Shown: positions 1 to 8,972 of the stretch, one piece after another
Position numbering within the stretch: the first letter of the stretch is position 1
How the letters are laid out: the number at the start of each line of letters is the position of its first letter
Assembly: GCA_001319865.1 (NCBI GenBank)
Contig: BBSL01000409.1
Coordinates: 1-64,000, forward strand
DNA length: 64,000 bases
Direction: 5' to 3'
Origin: Burkholderia sp. E7m39
GTDB taxonomy: Bacteria; Pseudomonadota; Gammaproteobacteria; Burkholderiales; Burkholderiaceae
Notes under the pieces: model-generated
What the model saw: the letters and a program-made list of their open reading frames with translations, nothing else
What the model was told of the DNA's origin: nothing
Databases searched by the model: none
Program-made: the position numbers and the translations under genes

Positions 1-1
1 A

Positions 2-427
2 TGGCACATGCCGTCGATGTTTCAGGCGGCGCTGCTGCATCCATGGATTCACTCGCTGCAACACGCGAGCTTTCTGCTCACGGCGCTGCTTTTCTGGTGG
101 ACGGTTGCGGGCGAGGGCGCACGGCGCCAGACGGACGGCCAAGCGATGCTGTCGCTCTTCACGACGATGGTGCATACGGGCGCGCTCGGGGCGCTGATCA
201 CGCTGGCGCCCGGCCTCTGGTACCCGCTGTATGCCGAGCCTTGCAGCGCGCTCGGCGTCGATCCGCTGCACGACCAGCAGTTGGGCGGACTCATCATGTG
301 GGTGCCCGCGGCCGCGGCGTATCTCGTTGGCGGGCTAGCGATTGCCGCGCGCTGGTTGAGCAATCGCAGCGCGCCCGCGCTCGCGACAGGGCAAGCGGCC
401 ATCGTGCCGCGGGACGGTTCGCCGTGA
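2..427 (+). CDS. CtaG-like cytochrome c oxidase assembly protein, C-terminal part
   Basis: The frame is open from the window edge, so the gene begins upstream and only the last ~140 residues are visible. They form alternating hydrophobic segments with the sequence HPWIHSLQH near the visible start and a long apolar C-terminal helix (VPAAAAYLVGGLAIAARW), as in the membrane CtaG/caa3 assembly-factor family. Its stop overlaps the GTG start of the downstream cytochrome c (GTGA), so the two are translationally coupled, which fits a respiratory-chain role. The identification rests on hydrophobicity, context and partial sequence. Another multi-pass membrane protein is possible. Confidence 0.6.
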   Translation, partial: WHMPSMFQAALLHPWIHSLQHASFLLTALLFWWTVAGEGARRQTDGQAMLSLFTTMVHTGALGALITLAPGLWYPLYAEPCSALGVDPLHDQQLGGLIMWVPAAAAYLVGGLAIAARWLSNRSAPALATGQAAIVPRDGSP

Positions 428-1773
428 AGTGCGCGTCGACTCGCCGGCGGGTGGCTTGCGCGTTTGTTGGCGCAGCGGCGATTGCATATGCGATGGCATT
501 TGCGTTTACATTCGCGACCGCATCGCCCGATGAAAACGCTCGCACCGTTTCGTCATCGACGATTGCCGCCGATCGCGCCACGCTTCAGCGCGGCGAATAC
601 GTCGCGAAGGCGGGCGACTGCGCAGGCTGCCATACGGCGGCCGTCAAAGGCAAGCCTTACGCGGGCGGGCTCGGCCTAGGCTCGCCGTTCGGCACGATCA
701 TGTCGAGCAACATCACACCGGACAGACAATACGGCATCGGCCAATACACCTACGAAGAGTTTGCCCGCGCGCTTCGCGAAGGCGTGGCACGAGGCGGTAA
801 GCGGCTTTATCCGGCGATGCCGTACCCGTCGTTTGCGAAGGTGACCGACGACGACATGCGCGCGCTCTATGCGTACATGATGCAGGGCGTCGCGCCCGTC
901 GCGCAGCCGACGCCGCCTTCGGACGTCGCCTTTCCGTTCAACCAGCGCTGGATGCTGCGCTTCTGGCAACTCGCCTTCACGCCGACAGGCGTCTACAGGC
1001 CGCGCGCGGAGCGAGACGCGCAATGGAATCGCGGTGCGTATCTGGTGCAATCGCTCGGGCATTGCGGCGCGTGTCATACGCCGCGCGGCGCGGGTTTTCA
1101 GGAGCGCGGCTACGACGAATCGAAAAAAACGTATCTCACGGGCGGCGTCAACGATCACTGGTTCGCGCCGAACCTGACGGGTGACAACGGGGCGGGGCTG
1201 GGCAGGATGAGCGAAGCCGACATCGCGTCGTTCCTCAAGACGGGCCACGCCGGGGGCGCAATCGCATACGGCAGCATGGTCGAGCAGATCGAGGACAGCT
1301 CGCAGTATCTGACGGACGCCGATGCGCAGGCCATCGCGCATTATCTGAAGTCTTTGCCCGCGCAGCATCCGTCCGGCACCTACACGCCGCGCGCCGATCC
1401 CGCCCGTTCGCCCGCCAACGGCAGCCGCGTGCCCGATGAGCTTTCGCTGGGCTTCAACGTGTACCAGGGATTCTGCGCGAGCTGCCATCGCGAGGACGGG
1501 ACGGGCGTGCCCCATGCATTTCCTTCGTTGACGGGCAATCCGTCCGTGCTCGCCGAAGATACGACGTCGCTGATACGGCTCCTGGTGGAAGGCGGCAACA
1601 GTCCGTCGACGCTCACGGGACCGCCGCGCCAGGCGATGCCGGGCTTTGCCACGACGCTCGCCGACGTGCAGATCGCGCAGGTGCTCACTTACATACGCAG
1701 CGCATGGGGCAACAATGCCCAGCCGATCACGGCCAACGATGTCAGTTCGCTGAGAAGCAAACTGCACAAGTAG
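424..1773 (+). CDS. Tri-haem cytochrome c (alcohol/gluconate-dehydrogenase cytochrome subunit type)
   Basis: Periplasmic electron-transfer protein of about 449 residues. Three haem-binding CxxCH motifs are visible: CAGCH near residue 66, CGACH near 214 and CASCH near 351, giving three cytochrome c domains as in the cytochrome subunits of membrane alcohol, aldehyde and gluconate dehydrogenases. An N-terminal apolar stretch (AFVGAAAIAYAMAFAFTFATA) serves as signal or anchor. The GTG start at 424 is chosen because it overlaps the upstream stop. The longer in-frame extension reads through the CtaG-like gene and is not credible. No dehydrogenase subunit is adjacent, so its donor is unknown. It may feed the oxidase implied by the upstream gene. 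Confidence 0.85.
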   Translation: MKCASTRRRVACAFVGAAAIAYAMAFAFTFATASPDENARTVSSSTIAADRATLQRGEYVAKAGDCAGCHTAAVKGKPYAGGLGLGSPFGTIMSSNITPDRQYGIGQYTYEEFARALREGVARGGKRLYPAMPYPSFAKVTDDDMRALYAYMMQGVAPVAQPTPPSDVAFPFNQRWMLRFWQLAFTPTGVYRPRAERDAQWNRGAYLVQSLGHCGACHTPRGAGFQERGYDESKKTYLTGGVNDHWFAPNLTGDNGAGLGRMSEADIASFLKTGHAGGAIAYGSMVEQIEDSSQYLTDADAQAIAHYLKSLPAQHPSGTYTPRADPARSPANGSRVPDELSLGFNVYQGFCASCHREDGTGVPHAFPSLTGNPSVLAEDTTSLIRLLVEGGNSPSTLTGPPRQAMPGFATTLADVQIAQVLTYIRSAWGNNAQPITANDVSSLRSKLHK

Positions 1774-1779
1774 CGATTT

Positions 1780-3552
1780 CTACGCGACAGCCTTGACGAA
1801 GCGCGCGAGGAAAGTGCGCGTGGTGCCGTCGGGAAACAGCACGGCCACCTGTTCGGCCGTCGCAAACGATACCTGGCCGGTGCCGTACTTGCGCACGCGC
1901 ACCGGCTGGCCGCGCGCAAACCCGCGTTGCGCATCGAGCGTCTTGCGCGCGGTGTCCATCATGCGGCCCGGCGCTGTCGCGGGCTCTTTCACAGGCTCAA
2001 CGTGCGGCGGGTTCAGACAGTTGTCGCACGTGCCGCAGCGCTCGACTTCTTCGTCATAGCCGAAGTATTCGAGGATCGTGCGCCAGCGGCATCGCCCTGT
2101 CTGCGCGTAGTCGATGATCTGTTGAAGCGCCGCGCGGTCGCGTTCCGCCATTTCGCCATAACGCGCGAGCGACGCAGCGAGCGCATCTTCTTCGACGGTT
2201 TCGTCGCGCAACACATAGCGGCGCGCGCGGCTGCGGATCACGAGATGCGCATCGAGCATGATCTTCAGCGCGACCTGGAGCTTGTTGCGTCCGACGTCGC
2301 CGAGCGATTGTGCAAGATCGCCCGCGCTCACACCCTTGCTCGGCGCGTTGCGAGCTTGCCGCAGCGCATTGTGCACGCGCCCTACGAGGTCGCGATCCGG
2401 GTAGCGTCCCAGCATCAGAAACTGCTGCACCCGCCGGTCGCTCAGATCGAACAGCAGCATGCATTCAGCGGCCTCGCCATCGCGTCCCGCTCGTCCCGTT
2501 TCCTGATAGTAGGCGTCGATGCTGCCCGGCATCTGGTAATGCACGACGAAGCGGATGTCGCCTTTGTCGATGCCCATGCCGAAAGCGTTGGTCGCGATCA
2601 TCACGCGCGCATCGCCGCGCATGAACGTGTCTTGCGCCTCATGACGTTCGCGTGCGGTGAGGCGTCCGTGATAGAGCGCCGTCGGCACGTCCCATTCGCG
2701 CAGCGCCGCTGCCAGCCGTTCGGCTTCGCGCACGGTCGCCGTATACACGATGCCGGGGCCGTCGCGTTGCGCGAGCAGCGCCTGGATGGTGGCGAGCTTG
2801 GCTTGCGCGGAGCGTGCGGATGCGCGGCCCTTGCCGCCCGCGACGGAGGTTTGCTTCACGCTGTAATGCAGGTTCGGCCGATACACGCCTTTTTGCAGCA
2901 CGCGCGGGTCGCGCATGCCCAGCGTGCGCACGATATCGTCGACGACGGTTTGCGTCGCCGTCGCGGTGAGTGCGAGCATGGGCGGGCGACCGAGGCTTTC
3001 GACGGCATCGCCGATCTGCAGGAAGGCGGGCCGGAAATCATGACCCCATTGCGAAACACAATGCGCTTCGTCGATGACGACGAGTCTCACGCGCCACGGT
3101 TCGTCGCGTCTGGCACTGCGCCTGGCGGTTTCGGATTCGACACGCGCTCGCAGTGCATCGATCAGCATCGGCTTGCCTAGTTGCTCGGGCGTGACGAAGA
3201 CGATCGCGCGGTTGGCGGTGCCGATCGTGTCAAACGCGGTGCGTTCTTCGTCCGCTTTCAGCGTGCTGTTGATCTGGACGGCTTCGATGCCCGCATCGAG
3301 CAGCTTGTCGAGTTGATCCTTCATCAACGCGATCAGCGGCGACACGACGAGTGTCAGGCCGTCGAGATGAAGCGCGGGCAACTGATAGCAAAGTGATTTG
3401 CCGGCTCCCGTCGGCATGATCGCGAGCGTGTCACGGCCTTGCATCACGCTCTCGATGATCTCGCGCTGGCCGGGGCGCAGCGATTCGAGACCGAACACGT
3501 CGCGCAACGTTCGGCGCATGGCTCGCATGCTTGCGTCGGATGAAGCTGTCAT
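1780..3552 (-). CDS. recQ: ATP-dependent DNA helicase RecQ
   Basis: 3'-5' DNA helicase of recombination and repair, 590 residues. Helicase motif I (MPTGAGKS, GK at residues 51-52), the DEAH box at 161-164 followed by CVSQWGHDFR, and the motif III region LALTATAT are all present. A zinc-binding RQC region lies near the C-terminus (cysteines in GRCRW and CGTCDNC). After it comes a short basic segment containing VRKYGTGQV instead of an HRDC domain, so this is a short-form RecQ. The ATG giving MTASSD is chosen because the longer reading would run into the upstream SDR gene. The gene ends 6 bp from the convergent cytochrome gene. Confidence 0.95.
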   Translation of the reverse strand: MTASSDASMRAMRRTLRDVFGLESLRPGQREIIESVMQGRDTLAIMPTGAGKSLCYQLPALHLDGLTLVVSPLIALMKDQLDKLLDAGIEAVQINSTLKADEERTAFDTIGTANRAIVFVTPEQLGKPMLIDALRARVESETARRSARRDEPWRVRLVVIDEAHCVSQWGHDFRPAFLQIGDAVESLGRPPMLALTATATQTVVDDIVRTLGMRDPRVLQKGVYRPNLHYSVKQTSVAGGKGRASARSAQAKLATIQALLAQRDGPGIVYTATVREAERLAAALREWDVPTALYHGRLTARERHEAQDTFMRGDARVMIATNAFGMGIDKGDIRFVVHYQMPGSIDAYYQETGRAGRDGEAAECMLLFDLSDRRVQQFLMLGRYPDRDLVGRVHNALRQARNAPSKGVSAGDLAQSLGDVGRNKLQVALKIMLDAHLVIRSRARRYVLRDETVEEDALAASLARYGEMAERDRAALQQIIDYAQTGRCRWRTILEYFGYDEEVERCGTCDNCLNPPHVEPVKEPATAPGRMMDTARKTLDAQRGFARGQPVRVRKYGTGQVSFATAEQVAVLFPDGTTRTFLARFVKAVA

Positions 3553-3590
3553 TGCGTGTTTCCGGCTTGTGGATAGCGAATTGGCGGGCG

Positions 3591-4586
3591 TCAATGGCGC
3601 CGCTTCCATGCGAGCACACCGAGTGCGGCCGCGCCTAGCGTCAGCGTGGCCGTCCATCCGGGATGCAGCGCCGCGCGCGTGTAGAGACTGCTTTCATGCA
3701 CGAAGCGCTTGCGCGGCGATCGTTCGAGCATTTCGCTGCGGCGGCCGGCGTCCGGTCCTCTCGCAGCCCGATCCGTCGATTGCATGCGAAAGCCGAGTCG
3801 TCCCATGAATGCGTCGAACAGGCGTGGAGCGAGACGCGCGAATGCCACGTTGCCGGGCGCGGCACCGCCGACATAGATGGCGCGCCTGGGCGATACGGCC
3901 GCGTGCAAGATCGCGTCGGCAACGACATCCGGTGCGTAAAGCGGTGCAGGCAGCTTCGGCTCGACGTCGAGGTGGTTGCGCGCATGCTCGACGAACAGCG
4001 TGTGGATTCCCGAAGGCTTGATGAGCGTGACGGACACGGGCGCGCGCTCCTCGATCAGTTCGAGGCGCAATGCATCCGTGTAGCCTTTGACTGCATGCTT
4101 CGACGCGACATACGCACTTTGCAGCGGCACAGCGATATCCGATACCTCGCTGCCGAGGTTGATCAACGCGCCGCCATGCTTGCGCAGATGCGCGATTGCC
4201 ACCGTCGAGCCGCGCACGATGCCCCAAAAGTTGGTATCGAACAGATCCTGTTGCTCTTCGATCGGGACCTCGTCGAACCGTCCGTAAATCGAGCCGCCTG
4301 CATTGTTGACCCACGTGTCGAAGCCGCCGAAGCGCTCGATGGTCCGCTCTGCGGCGGCCTGCATCTGCGACGTATCGCGCACATCGGCGATGACGTAATC
4401 GACTTGCGCGCCCGAGGCGTTGAGGTTGTCGGCGATCGTCTTCAGCGCGGTTTCGTCGCGTCCGAGCAGCATCACGCGCGCGCCGGCGTGTGCTGCCGCG
4501 CGTGCAGTGGCGAGGCCAATGCCGCTCGTCGCTCCTGTGATGACGATGACCTGCTCGTTCAACGGTTTCAGCTTGATGCGCTTCAT
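3591..4586 (-). CDS. SDR family oxidoreductase with C-terminal membrane segment
   Basis: Classical short-chain dehydrogenase/reductase. The nucleotide-binding GATSGIG is at residues 18-24, NNAG follows strand 4, and the catalytic YVASKHA (YxxxK) is present. About 330 residues makes it longer than the usual 250. The extra C-terminus is basic and ends in a single apolar helix (TATLTLGAAALGVLAW) followed by KRRH, suggesting tail anchoring in the inner membrane. The start MKRIKLKP is preferred over an ATG eight codons upstream because it fits SDR N-termini. It lies 38 bp upstream of recQ on the same strand. Substrate unknown. Confidence 0.85.
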   Translation of the reverse strand: MKRIKLKPLNEQVIVITGATSGIGLATARAAAHAGARVMLLGRDETALKTIADNLNASGAQVDYVIADVRDTSQMQAAAERTIERFGGFDTWVNNAGGSIYGRFDEVPIEEQQDLFDTNFWGIVRGSTVAIAHLRKHGGALINLGSEVSDIAVPLQSAYVASKHAVKGYTDALRLELIEERAPVSVTLIKPSGIHTLFVEHARNHLDVEPKLPAPLYAPDVVADAILHAAVSPRRAIYVGGAAPGNVAFARLAPRLFDAFMGRLGFRMQSTDRAARGPDAGRRSEMLERSPRKRFVHESSLYTRAALHPGWTATLTLGAAALGVLAWKRRH

Positions 4587-4646
4587 GAAGACGTTTCCTT
4601 GGGATCGCAATGGGGAAGGCGGAAAGCGTGTTGGAGCAACGCTGCG

Positions 4647-4919
4647 CTACGATTCGGGGTTTCTCAGATCGGCTTCGATCAACGACGCGCCGTGCGCGGT
4701 GGCGGCGGCTCTCGCATCGTCGACGGTGGCGAAGGGACCGATGGGCGACGCGCCGTCGAACGGATAGAGCTTGCGTCCGTCGGTGGTGCGTACCAGTAAA
4801 AGCTCGCCGAAGAAGCGCCCTGTGGCCGTGAACTTTGTCGTGACATAGATGACGTAATCGTCCGCCGTGTCCGGGCGAGGCTTTCCCGTCTGTTTGACGA
4901 GCAGTTTGCGGCGTACCAT
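4647..4919 (-). CDS. Small conserved protein, DUF6723-like
   Basis: About 90 residues with DYVIYVTTKF, GRFFGELLLVRTTDGRKLYPFDGA and a terminal DDARAAA helix. This resembles small proteins common in Burkholderiaceae (DUF6723 from memory). No catalytic motif, signal peptide or membrane helix is seen. The start at 4919 has an AAGGGG ribosome site 6-7 bases upstream; an alternative ATG lies 23 codons earlier at 4988 with no good ribosome site. Function unknown. Confidence 0.6.
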   Translation of the reverse strand: MVRRKLLVKQTGKPRPDTADDYVIYVTTKFTATGRFFGELLLVRTTDGRKLYPFDGASPIGPFATVDDARAAATAHGASLIEADLRNPES

Positions 4920-5197
4920 TTCACGCCCCTTCAAGCCCGCTTGCAGCCAATCGGTCGAGTGATCGCGCGGCGGGATGTCGCGCGGCATGGGCGGGAGTTA
5001 GCGTTTCAAAGCGGCTGGTGACATATCGGTCTGAGCGCATGAAATCCTCTTCGAGCGTAGTGACCCGTCAAGGCGGGCGCTTTCAAGGCGTTCAGCAAAC
5101 GCTATGCCGAAGTGCGCATGACGCTGCGCACATGAGCGGCTTCTTCACTTCATAGGCGGGCGGGAGCCGATCGGCGGTCAGCGACGGGCGGATGGCG

Positions 5198-6367
5198 TCA
5201 AGGCTTGAGCACGACCTTGATGCAACCGTCTTCCTTGTCGCGAAACGTCTTGTACATCGACGGGCCGTTTTCGAGCGCCACCGTATGCGTGATCACGAAT
5301 GACGGATCGATCTGGCCGTCCTGTATTCTGCGCAAGAGGTCGTCGGTCCAGCGGTTCACGTGCGTTTGGCCCATGCGCCAGGTGAGTCCCTTGTTCATCG
5401 ACGCGCCGAACGGAATCTTGTCGATCAGTCCGCCATAGACGCCCGGCACGGACAGCACGCCTGCAGGGCGGCAAACGTAGATCATTTCGCGCAACACATG
5501 CGGACGATCCGTCTCCAGCATGACGGCCTGTTTGGCGCGGTCGTATATCGCATCGAACGAGCGGGTGGCGTGCGACTCCATCCCGACCGCGTCGATGCAC
5601 TTCTCCGGCCCCTTGCCGTGAGTGAGATCCGCTAACCGGTCGAGCACGCTTTCTTCCTTGAAGTTGATCGGGATCGCACCGCCCGCGCGCGCCATCTCGA
5701 GGCGCTCGGGAACCCAGTCGATTGCAACGACCTGGCGCGCCCCCAGCAGGACGGCACTGCGGATCGCCATCTGACCCACAGGGCCGGCGCCCCAGATGGC
5801 CACCGTATCCGTGGGTTCGATATCGCATTGCACGGCAGCTTGCCAGCCGGTCGGAAAGATGTCGCCGAGAAACAGTACCTGCTCGTCGCTCAGACCGTCG
5901 GGAATCTTCACGTGCGTCTTGTCGGCGAATGGGACACGGACCAATTCCGCCTGTCCGCCCGGATAGCCGCCCGTCAGATGTGTGTAGCCGAACAGGCCCG
6001 CCGTCGTATGGCCGAAGAGCTTGTCGGCGTCCTCGCGATTGCGGTTGGTCCGTTCGCAGACGGAGAAATTGCCGCGTTTGCACTGGTCGCACTCGCCGCA
6101 GATGATGGTGAACGGCACCACGACCCGGTCGCCGACCTTGAGCGCTGAATTCTCCTTGCCGACGTCGACCACTTCTCCCATGAACTCGTGCCCCATGATG
6201 TCGCCGGATTTCATGCCGGGCATGAAGCCGTCGAACAGGTGCAGGTCCGAGCCGCAGATGGCACAGCTTGATACCTTGACGATTGCGTCGCGCGGATGTT
6301 CGATGATCGGATCGGGAACCGTATCGCATCGAATGTCTTTCTTGCCGTGCCATGTAAGAGCTCTCAT
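5198..6367 (-). CDS. Zinc-dependent alcohol dehydrogenase (formaldehyde-dehydrogenase-like MDR)
   Basis: Medium-chain dehydrogenase of 389 residues. Catalytic zinc ligands are Cys38 (CAICGSD) and His60-Glu61 (GHE). The structural zinc set is Cys90, 93, 96 and 104 (CGECDQCKRGNFSVC). The Rossmann motif is GAGPVG. The long insertion and the conserved VPFTIICGECDQC region match the glutathione-independent formaldehyde dehydrogenase-like subgroup. It stands alone next to stress genes. Substrate cannot be set from sequence; aldehyde or alcohol detoxification is plausible. Confidence 0.88.
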   Translation of the reverse strand: MRALTWHGKKDIRCDTVPDPIIEHPRDAIVKVSSCAICGSDLHLFDGFMPGMKSGDIMGHEFMGEVVDVGKENSALKVGDRVVVPFTIICGECDQCKRGNFSVCERTNRNREDADKLFGHTTAGLFGYTHLTGGYPGGQAELVRVPFADKTHVKIPDGLSDEQVLFLGDIFPTGWQAAVQCDIEPTDTVAIWGAGPVGQMAIRSAVLLGARQVVAIDWVPERLEMARAGGAIPINFKEESVLDRLADLTHGKGPEKCIDAVGMESHATRSFDAIYDRAKQAVMLETDRPHVLREMIYVCRPAGVLSVPGVYGGLIDKIPFGASMNKGLTWRMGQTHVNRWTDDLLRRIQDGQIDPSFVITHTVALENGPSMYKTFRDKEDGCIKVVLKP

Positions 6368-6414
6368 GCGTCTCTCCTTAAGGGATGTGAGCGAACCAGT
6401 ATGCTGCGAACCGT

Positions 6415-6618
6415 TCAGAGGTTCGTCGGGTTGCCGGGATCGGTCTTGCCTTTTTCAGCGTTTTCTTGCTGATCGCCCAGGTCCTTGCGGTTATCGCCTT
6501 CCGTGATCTGCGCTTCGCCTTTGGCCTTCTTCGCGTCGTTGCCTGTGATCGAGCCGACGCCCTTGTTGACGTATCCCTTCAGTTCTTCCTTGATGCCTTC
6601 CGTTTTGTCGCTAGCCAT
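6415..6618 (-). CDS. CsbD family stress protein
   Basis: 67-residue, very hydrophilic protein starting MASDKTEGIKEELKGYVN, with GSITGNDAKKAKGEAQ typical of CsbD. CsbD proteins are abundant general-stress proteins of unknown biochemical role. The ATG at 6618 follows a purine-rich GGAGAAAGAA stretch; the longer in-frame extension is basic and low-quality and is rejected. Codirectional with the upstream zinc dehydrogenase gene region and within the stress block. Confidence 0.88.
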   Translation of the reverse strand: MASDKTEGIKEELKGYVNKGVGSITGNDAKKAKGEAQITEGDNRKDLGDQQENAEKGKTDPGNPTNL

Positions 6619-6810
6619 TTCTTTCTCCGCAAGTGGTGATGTCACGCGGCGCGCAAAGCGCCTGCGCGCGCCGGCGCCGCTTCGCGTCGGTGCGCATACG
6701 CCATACCGAACACGCACCGCGCCATGCATCGTTGGCCGTGAGCGGACGACGCAGCAGGATGGAAAGCAATACGTCGTCCTTCCGATCATGCTGCGTCCGA
6801 CACGCCGGCA

Positions 6811-7512
6811 TCATGGCCTGACGTAACGCTCGCGCCCAGCGGCAACGTCACGCTCGGACGTAGAACCGCTCTTTTCGAAGGGTGGCTGGTGACGAAAGCC
6901 TGCGCCGCCGGAAACGATTGCGATGATCGCGCCGACGACCAGTGCCGCAAACGAGTACCAGCTCGCCCGCGCAATGCCGCGCGCCGCCGTATCGGCCGTC
7001 TCTCGGGCCTGTTGCTCCGCGGCGGGGCTCGACGCCATCGAGGCGGCGGAGGCCACAGCACCCTGGATCTGTTCCTTCGCGGAGTTCAGTACCGCGGGAG
7101 CCGATCCATTTTGCGCCGTGGCCGTCGCGCCGACCTGCGCACCCGTGGCGGCGATGCTGCCGGCAGTGCTGACGGTGCCGGCAAGAATGGACGTCATGCC
7201 ATACGCGACAAACAGCGTCATGACGGCCCATGAGAGCAGACCATGAAGCCATCCCAGCACAGGAGCGCAGCGTCCGGCGAAATAAGAGCCAACGAAGACA
7301 GCAAGCACCGTTGTGAGGATCATCCATATGCCAGAGCCCAGGCCGAAGCCCTCCAATGGATGCGGTTTCGACAGCGGCGCCAGCAGTGACGCGCCTACGG
7401 CCGCACCGAGCACGCTCAAGACAAGATAGACGATCATCGACAGGATCACGCCCGCGATGACAGGACCCCATGACAGCCTGGGCAGGCCGTCTCGAGTGAT
7501 GAGAAGTCTCAT
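6811..7512 (-). CDS. Inner-membrane protein, YrzE/TIGR04086-like
   Basis: About 233 residues. An N-terminal pair of apolar helices (WGPVIAGVILSMIVYLVLSV; ILTTVLAVFVGSYFAG) and a helix at LHGLLSWAVMTLFVAYGM are followed by an alanine/glutamine-rich periplasmic-like stretch and a final helix (YSFAALVVGAIIAIVSGG). The composition matches a membrane family common beside CsbD and other stress genes in proteobacteria. The start MRLLITRDG has a GGGAG ribosome site 6 bases upstream. No enzymatic motif. Confidence 0.7.
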   Translation of the reverse strand: MRLLITRDGLPRLSWGPVIAGVILSMIVYLVLSVLGAAVGASLLAPLSKPHPLEGFGLGSGIWMILTTVLAVFVGSYFAGRCAPVLGWLHGLLSWAVMTLFVAYGMTSILAGTVSTAGSIAATGAQVGATATAQNGSAPAVLNSAKEQIQGAVASAASMASSPAAEQQARETADTAARGIARASWYSFAALVVGAIIAIVSGGAGFRHQPPFEKSGSTSERDVAAGRERYVRP

Positions 7513-7754
7513 GGATATCTCCCAGGACGAAGGTTGAACAACGGGCGACTCCCTACGACGGGTGTCGGGAGGCGATCTGGTTCGCGCAATCGGTATGCCG
7601 CGTGCGGCTTGCGGACTCATTCGCTTTGCGGGGGGGCAGCGTGATGTGCCGGGTCGCGATCGCCGGCAACCGATGCCAGCGTCGCGCCAAAGGCCGCCGG
7701 GCAGGAACGCCACATGCGTGTTTCGCTGTGCCGACTCATCAAGGGAGATGCTTC

Positions 7755-7973
7755 ATGGCCACATCCGGCGCAAACAATCCGTCGATCCGCAAGTTCATCG
7801 ACGTGCAAAAGGCGCTCAAGGGCGCCTCGTATCCGGCTTCCAAACAGGAACTCCTGAAGGTTGCGAAGCAGAACGACGCCGACGAGGATGCGATGGAAGC
7901 GTTGGCGGCATTGGCCGACGACGAATATGCAAACCCCGCCCAGGTCTCCAAGGCGATAGGCAACGAAGGCTGA
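7755..7973 (+). CDS. DUF2795 domain protein
   Basis: 72-residue soluble protein: MATSGANNPSIRKFIDVQKA, then GASYPASKQELLKVAKQND and a C-terminal DDEYANPAQVSKAIG. This matches the small DUF2795 fold found in stress-associated loci. An AAGGGAGA ribosome site precedes the ATG. An SDR gene with its own GGAGG follows 110 bp later. Function unknown. Confidence 0.8.
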   Translation: MATSGANNPSIRKFIDVQKALKGASYPASKQELLKVAKQNDADEDAMEALAALADDEYANPAQVSKAIGNEG

Positions 7974-8083
7974 GACGCCGCGTTGGATCTCGCATCAGGC
8001 CTCGCATCAGGCCTCGCGTTGGACACCGATCTCCGACGGCCATTCGGTCACGTCGGCAACACCCGCACAATCTGGAGGACATC

Positions 8084-8950
8084 ATGACCGACGCCAAGCG
8101 GCCCGCGCCGCCGTTTCCACCTCAGCAGCAGGAGAATGTTCCCGGGCGCACTGCGCTGTTGCAGCCGCAGCCCGACCACGGAGAAGACAGCTATGCGGGT
8201 AGCGGCAGGCTTGCGGGCAAAGCCGCCATCATCACGGGCGGCGACAGCGGCATCGGCCGGGCGGTTGCCATTGCATTCGCGCGCGAAGGCGCCGATGTGC
8301 TGATTGCCTATCTCGACGAAGACGACGATGCCGAAGACACGAAACGGTGGATCGAAAAGGCGGGGCGGCGGGCCGTGCTGGTGCGCGGCGACATCACGCA
8401 GCCTGGTCATTGCGACAAGATCGTCGAGACGGCTTTGAAGGAGTTGGGCAAGCTGGACGTCGTCGTCAACAATGCCGCCTACCAGATGATGTACGATTCG
8501 CTCGACGATATCACCGACGAGGAATGGGACCGCACTTTCGACACCAACATCAGCGCGATGTTCAGGATCACCCGCGCGGCGGTGCGGCACATGAAGCCAG
8601 GCGGTTCGATTATCAACACCACGTCCATCAATGCGGACAAGCCCAACCCGGGGCTACTCGCCTATGCGACGACGAAAGGCGCGATTCAGAACTTTACGGC
8701 CGGTCTTGCCCAGTTGCTCGCCGAAAAGGGCATCCGCGCGAACTGCGTCGCGCCTGGGCCGATCTGGACACCGCTGATCCCGTCGACGATGCCTCAGGAG
8801 AAGGTCGAAAAGTTCGGCGAGCAGGTTCCGATGAAACGACCGGGACAGCCCGCGGAACTCGCGCCCGCGTACGTCATGCTGGCCTCTGACGAGGCGAGCT
8901 ATATCTCGGGTGCAACGATCGCCGTCACGGGCGGCGCGCCTTTTCTGTAA
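8084..8950 (+). CDS. SDR family oxidoreductase (YghA/general-stress-protein-39 type)
   Basis: 288-residue SDR with the N-terminal extension typical of the YghA/GSP39 group (PPFPPQQQENVPG). Cofactor motif is GGDSGIG, followed by NNAA, catalytic YATTKGA (YxxxK) and VAPGPIWTPLIPS. It ends in the SDR hallmark GATIAVTGGAPFL. A GGAGG ribosome site is 6 bases before the ATG. The group acts on small aldehydes, ketones or sugars and is often stress-induced, which agrees with the neighbours. Substrate unknown. Confidence 0.88.
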   Translation: MTDAKRPAPPFPPQQQENVPGRTALLQPQPDHGEDSYAGSGRLAGKAAIITGGDSGIGRAVAIAFAREGADVLIAYLDEDDDAEDTKRWIEKAGRRAVLVRGDITQPGHCDKIVETALKELGKLDVVVNNAAYQMMYDSLDDITDEEWDRTFDTNISAMFRITRAAVRHMKPGGSIINTTSINADKPNPGLLAYATTKGAIQNFTAGLAQLLAEKGIRANCVAPGPIWTPLIPSTMPQEKVEKFGEQVPMKRPGQPAELAPAYVMLASDEASYISGATIAVTGGAPFL

Positions 8951-8972
8951 CGGTGATGCGCACCCTGGCGGA

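Noticed and set aside
676..1767. 363-codon open frame antisense to the cytochrome c gene
   Set aside because: Arg/Ala/His-rich composition typical of a shadow frame; the sense strand carries three CxxCH motifs.
1..1773. 590-residue reading running through both the CtaG-like and cytochrome genes
   Set aside because: The first 140 codons are out of frame with the CtaG-like protein and low quality; the GTG at 424 gives a signal sequence and an overlap junction.
1927..3180. 417-codon open frame antisense to recQ
   Set aside because: No ribosome site and no recognisable domain; long antisense frames are expected opposite high-GC genes, and recQ on the other strand has every helicase motif.
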